Assembly: GCF_014252955.1 (NCBI RefSeq)
Contig: NZ_JACMIA010000001.1
Coordinates: forward strand, 3,494,258 to 3,558,257
DNA length: 64,000 nt
Direction of reading: 5' to 3'
Source: Stappia sp. 28M-7
Lineage (GTDB): Bacteria > Pseudomonadota > Alphaproteobacteria > Rhizobiales > Stappiaceae
Under the pieces are notes generated by a model. It had not been told where the DNA came from. It saw only the letters and a program-made list of their open reading frames with translations, and did no database searches. Shown in pieces: positions 60,581-64,000 of this stretch (positions are counted from its first letter, which is position 1; each line of letters begins with the position of its first letter). The position numbers and the translations under genes are program-made.

Positions 60581-61542
60581 CGCGCACGCCTCTTCTTCAG
60601 GAGGCCAAGCGCATCGCTGGCCAACCCGACGATCCCGCGCGGCATGAAGATCGTCGCCAGGATGAGAATCAGGCCATAGATCACCAGACGGAAGCTGTCG
60701 GCGAACCGCAGATATTCCGGCAGAAAGACGATTGCGAAGGCACCGATGATCGGCCCCGTGATCGTCCCGCTCCCCCCCAGGATCACGGCAAGAACCGCAT
60801 CCATGGATTGTGCGATGGTGAAGATCTCGGGATTGATGAAGCTCTGGTAGTGGGCATAGAGCGCCCCGGCAAAACCGGCAAACATGGCGCTGACGACAAA
60901 GGCAAAGAGCTTGTACTTCCAGGCAGCCAGCCCGGCGGCTCCGACCAGTGTTTCGTTCTGACGGATCGCGACCAGGACCCGGCCCAGCCGGGAATTGACG
61001 ATCAGGGCAGTCAGCGCGGTCACGCCCGTCGCTGCGATCAGAACAAAATAATAATAGGTCGTGCGGTCGGCGAAATTGATCACCCCGTCCTTGCCGGCGC
61101 CGGGCTTGGGAATCCCCATAAGGCCAGCCTCGCCATTGGTCAGATCGGTCAGATTCAGCAAGACGATGAAAATGACCATATTGAAGGCCAGCGTGACGAT
61201 GGCGAAATAATGCCCCTTCACACGCAGGCTCGGATACCCCGCGACGAGCGCGAAAAGAGCCGTGATCAGCGGCGCAGACAGGATCGTCAACCAGACCGGA
61301 AGGCCGAAGTTCAGCCCCAGAAGGGCCGTTCCATAGGCCCCGATCCCCATGAACCCGGCCTGGGCAATCGACACATAGCCGGTGAAGCCCTGAATCAGGT
61401 TCTGCCCCTGCGCAACAATTACCCAGATCAGCGCAAGGACCGAGAGGTGGATGTAGTATTTAGTCGAAATGAAGGAAGGGAGGACGATCAGTCCGGCCAG
61501 AATTACCAGATAAAGCAACCCGTTTTTCCTGGTGAGCGTCAT
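60577..61542 (-). CDS. livM: Branched-chain amino acid-type ABC transporter permease (LivM)
   Basis: Protein of 321 residues with about ten membrane helices. FTGYVSIAQAGFMGIGAYGTALL near residue 55 and the MAVILGGSGTITGPIIGA-type EAA loop near 235 identify LivM. Forms the membrane pore with LivH. Overlaps both neighbours by four bases (ATGA), so translation is coupled. The cargo is not necessarily an amino acid; Liv-like systems also carry aromatic acids, urea and amides. Confidence 0.93.
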   Translation of the reverse strand: MTLTRKNGLLYLVILAGLIVLPSFISTKYYIHLSVLALIWVIVAQGQNLIQGFTGYVSIAQAGFMGIGAYGTALLGLNFGLPVWLTILSAPLITALFALVAGYPSLRVKGHYFAIVTLAFNMVIFIVLLNLTDLTNGEAGLMGIPKPGAGKDGVINFADRTTYYYFVLIAATGVTALTALIVNSRLGRVLVAIRQNETLVGAAGLAAWKYKLFAFVVSAMFAGFAGALYAHYQSFINPEIFTIAQSMDAVLAVILGGSGTITGPIIGAFAIVFLPEYLRFADSFRLVIYGLILILATIFMPRGIVGLASDALGLLKKRRAR

Positions 61543-62399
61543 TTCGCGCCTCCGAGCAGACCTTGCGGGCGGAACAACAGGACGACAATCATCACGACGA
61601 AGGCAATGACGTCCTTGTAAGCTGAGGACAGAAAGCCGGCCGCAAGCGCCTCTGTGACGCCCAGCACGAGGCCGCCGATGATTGCTCCGGGAATAGAGCC
61701 GAGCCCCCCCAGGATCAGCACGGCAAAGCCCTTCACGACCATCGCCTCGCCGACACCCGGCGCGATGGCGAAGAGGGAGCCGACCATGACGCCCGCCGCA
61801 ACGCCGAGCATGGTGGACATCGCGAAAACGATCAGCGGGATGCTGCGGACATTCACGCCCATCAGGATCGCCGCATCGCGGTTCTGCGCCACCGCCCGGA
61901 TCGCCTGGCCGGTCTTGGTTCCCTCCACGAAGGCGGTCATGGCGATGACCAGCACCGTCGCAGCCAGGATGACGTAGAGCCGCGTTTCGGGGATGGTCAC
62001 CCCCGCGATCTCGAACACCCGGTCGAAGCCGGTCGGGATCACCACCTGATCGGCCCCGAAAAGCTGGAGATTGATCCCTTCGACCATCATGGTCAGCCCG
62101 AGCGCGATGATGAAAGCATTGATGTGATTGGCGTTTCTGACCGGGCGGTAGGCAAGAAACTCAATGAGCCCGCCCACCCCCATGCCCACGACCAACGCGA
62201 CCGGAATGGCAAGCCAGAGCGAAACGCCCTGGGAAGCCACGAGCACATAGACCAGATACCCGCCGAACATCGACACCGACCCGTGTGCGAAATGCGCGAT
62301 GCCGAGGATGCCGAACACCGTGGTCAGGCCGAGGGCGATCAGCACATAGACACTGCCGATCGCCACGCCATTCGTGATCTGCTGAACAAGCTCCAGCAT
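61539..62399 (-). CDS. livH: Branched-chain amino acid-type ABC transporter permease (LivH)
   Basis: Protein of 286 residues with about eight membrane helices. The N-terminus LELVQQITNGVAIGSVYVLIALGLTTVFGILGIAHFAHGSVSMFGGYL and the loop AVLILGGLGSIPGAIIGGLVLG are hallmarks. The ATG at 62399 is chosen because it aligns with the family; the frame is open to 62531 without support. Overlaps livM by four bases and begins four bases after the end of livK. Confidence 0.93.
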   Translation of the reverse strand: MLELVQQITNGVAIGSVYVLIALGLTTVFGILGIAHFAHGSVSMFGGYLVYVLVASQGVSLWLAIPVALVVGMGVGGLIEFLAYRPVRNANHINAFIIALGLTMMVEGINLQLFGADQVVIPTGFDRVFEIAGVTIPETRLYVILAATVLVIAMTAFVEGTKTGQAIRAVAQNRDAAILMGVNVRSIPLIVFAMSTMLGVAAGVMVGSLFAIAPGVGEAMVVKGFAVLILGGLGSIPGAIIGGLVLGVTEALAAGFLSSAYKDVIAFVVMIVVLLFRPQGLLGGAK

Positions 62400-62403
62400 G
62401 GTC

Positions 62404-63624
62404 TCAACCGTCGATGGAGCTGAGGAAGCGGGAATAGTCCTCGGCAACCGAAGGCAACTCCTGCACGAACACCCATGCACCGTCCTGCCACTGGAACGCG
62501 CCGTTGGTGGTGTAGGCCTGTCCGTTGCCATCGAACATGCGTCCGTCGATGGGGATGTATTGCATCACCGCCTCCTTCGGCACCGGCAGGTCCCGCAGGG
62601 CCTTGGCCACGGCCGCGGCATCCTCGACCGTCCCGGCCTTCAGGATCGCATCGCGCAGCGCATAGAGTTGGTCATAGGCATAGGGCGAGCTTGGCGAGGG
62701 CTGGACACCAAAACGTGCCGTGAAATTCTCGTGGTAGGCGCGACCGGTTTCGCCCGTCGACTGCAGGGTCAGTTCGGTCGGCCGCAGGTCCCACACGCCT
62801 TCCATCTGCTCGGAGGAGGCGACGCGCAGGAACTGTTCCTCGCTGCCGCTGGTAAAGCCGTAGCGCGGCACATCGAGCCCCAGTTCCACCGACTGCCGGT
62901 AGACGAAGGCCGCTGGCTCGACATACCCGACTACCAGCAACGCATCCGGCTCCAGCGCCCGGATCTTGGTCAGTTGCGGGCTCATGTCGCGATCTTTCAG
63001 GCCAAAAGCCTCGCGCGTGACAATCTCACCGCCGCCTTTGACGAACTCGCGCTCGAAAGCGTCGACATACATGGCGTAGAACGAGGTTTCGAGGGCCCCG
63101 ATCACAGCAACCCGCTTGTGGCCCTTCGAGGCGACGAAGGTTCCGGCTGCCGCCCCCGTGTAGTCGGCGGGCGGGCGGGTACGCACCAGATTGTCTATCC
63201 CGCGCGTGGTGATCGAGCGTTCGGCGGCATTGCCGACCAGCATCACCGCATCTTCATTCTGGATGAAGGAGGCCACCGCGCCGGTTGCCCCGGAACAGCA
63301 GAAGCCCAGCAGGAACCGCGCGCCATCCCGGTCGATGAGCTTGCGCACGCTGTTCGAGGCCTCGGTCGGATTGGCCTTGTCGTCATAGGACAGGACCGTG
63401 ATCTTGTAGGTATCCTCGCCGAGGCGGATGCCGCCGGCTGCATTCACCTCTTCCGCGGCCAGTTCCACCGCCCGTGCCTGAGGCACGCCATAAACGGCGG
63501 CGGGCCCGGTCAGCGCATCGCTGACACCGACCACCAGGTCCTTTTCCGCCGCGCCGGCCAGAGACGTGGAGGCTGCGAGCACGGCAGCAGCAAGCCCCGC
63601 GCCGATCGTGGATCTGCGTTTCAT
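62404..63624 (-). CDS. livK: ABC transporter substrate-binding protein (LivK/LivJ type)
   Basis: Protein of 406 residues with a signal peptide (about 1-26, ends SLAGAA) and the type I periplasmic-binding fold. It starts KDLVVGVSDALTGPAAVYGVPQARAVELAAEEVNAAGGI, the usual pattern for leucine-type and aromatic-acid binding proteins. Delivers the cargo to LivHM. GGGAGGAACTC precedes the ATG at 63624. Its ligand is unknown, but neighbours suggest a carboxylic acid. Confidence 0.92.
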   Translation of the reverse strand: MKRRSTIGAGLAAAVLAASTSLAGAAEKDLVVGVSDALTGPAAVYGVPQARAVELAAEEVNAAGGIRLGEDTYKITVLSYDDKANPTEASNSVRKLIDRDGARFLLGFCCSGATGAVASFIQNEDAVMLVGNAAERSITTRGIDNLVRTRPPADYTGAAAGTFVASKGHKRVAVIGALETSFYAMYVDAFEREFVKGGGEIVTREAFGLKDRDMSPQLTKIRALEPDALLVVGYVEPAAFVYRQSVELGLDVPRYGFTSGSEEQFLRVASSEQMEGVWDLRPTELTLQSTGETGRAYHENFTARFGVQPSPSSPYAYDQLYALRDAILKAGTVEDAAAVAKALRDLPVPKEAVMQYIPIDGRMFDGNGQAYTTNGAFQWQDGAWVFVQELPSVAEDYSRFLSSIDG

Positions 63625-63691
63625 GAGTTCCTCCCTAGTGTTGTTGTTCACGCCCGGTTCCGCCGGACGGTTTCGGTCTCCCGCGCTCCGC

Positions 63692-64000
63692 TCAATCGCC
63701 GAGATAGGCGCGGGCGACGTCCGGGTTTTGCTGCAACGCCTCGCCGGTTCCCTCCAGAACCACCTTGCCGACCTCGAAGAGGTAAGCGCGGTCCGCCAGC
63801 TTCAGCGCCATCAGCGAATTCTGTTCGACAAGCAGGATGGTCATGCCCCTCGCCTTGATCCGGGCGATGGTCTCGGCCACTTCCGCGACGATTTTCGGAG
63901 CCAGTCCGAGCGACGGCTCATCGAAGATGCACACTTTCGGTCGCGCCATCAGGGCACGGGCAATCGCCAGCATCTCCTGCTCGCCGCCCGACAGGGTGCC
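63692..64000 (-). CDS. livF: ABC transporter ATPase (LivF), C-terminal part
   Basis: The frame is open to the right window edge, so the N-terminal half including Walker A is missing; 103 residues are visible of about 235. Seen are the signature LSGGEQEMLAIARALMARP, Walker B KVCIFDEPSLGLAP, the H-loop region LVEQN (VEQN type, as in LivF) and the C-terminal LEGTGEALQQNPDVARAYLGD. LivG presumably lies beyond the edge. Confidence 0.93.
   Translation of the reverse strand, partial: GTLSGGEQEMLAIARALMARPKVCIFDEPSLGLAPKIVAEVAETIARIKARGMTILLVEQNSLMALKLADRAYLFEVGKVVLEGTGEALQQNPDVARAYLGD

Overview
The window is a GC-rich (roughly two-thirds G+C by eye), gene-dense stretch of an alphaproteobacterial chromosome. 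Three BA14K-family proteins, a full-length metH behind metF and an ArsR-methyltransferase fusion, a fused SecDF, two DUF2336 proteins and a DUF2293 protein point to the Hyphomicrobiales (Rhizobiales). A Stappia/Labrenzia-like organism would fit, but that is inference. No rRNA, tRNA or CRISPR array was recognised. Long antisense open frames are common and are treated as artefacts of base composition.

Layout. 1-4.7 kb: end of a TRAP transporter permease, then a fused HyuA-HyuB hydantoinase/oxoprolinase. 5-13.4 kb: a membrane chemoreceptor, a Tim44-like protein, a small periplasmic protein, a secreted hydrolase, a HugZ-like protein, two tandem BA14K proteins and an amidase. 13.4-24.8 kb: a methionine block (ArsR-methyltransferase regulator with an 18-bp palindrome in front, metF, metH) preceded by an MscS channel and flanked by two DUF2336 genes. 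25-30.6 kb: TrmO-like protein, acyltransferase, oxyR, DUF2293, MOSC protein, ettA. 30.8-36.2 kb: a lipoprotein and a mixed-strand group of surface-glycan genes (sulfotransferase, FkbM methyltransferase, three glycosyltransferase-like proteins) ending at a third BA14K gene. 36.5-40.5 kb: an Xre-RES toxin-antitoxin pair with a palindrome over its promoter and ribosome binding site, a MASE1-GGDEF cyclase and a YkuD-domain lipoprotein. 40.6-43.4 kb: a MerR regulator and a zinc/cadmium/lead P-type ATPase separated by a textbook MerR promoter. 43.5-48.2 kb: secDF preceded by three small membrane-anchored proteins, then prpB. 48.3-55.7 kb: an autotransporter-like protein with HAF repeats and a Gly-Gly-Thr linker, divergent from a NarL-type two-component system, followed by a PAS-PAS-PAS-MCP-PilZ receptor.

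55.8-56.65 kb is a decayed IS3-family transposase. It marks a boundary: everything to its right lies on the minus strand as one catabolic cluster, with a Liv-type ABC transporter (livF, livK, livH, livM), acyl-CoA dehydrogenase, MDR oxidoreductase and acyl-CoA synthetase. The cluster probably imports a carboxylic acid, activates it with CoA and starts its oxidation; the substrate cannot be told from sequence.

The least ordinary parts are the autotransporter/two-component/chemoreceptor locus, the glycan group, the ArsR-methyltransferase control point in front of metF-metH, and a conserved-looking 27-residue membrane peptide in a 900-base gap. Function statements come from family motifs read by eye; no database search was run.
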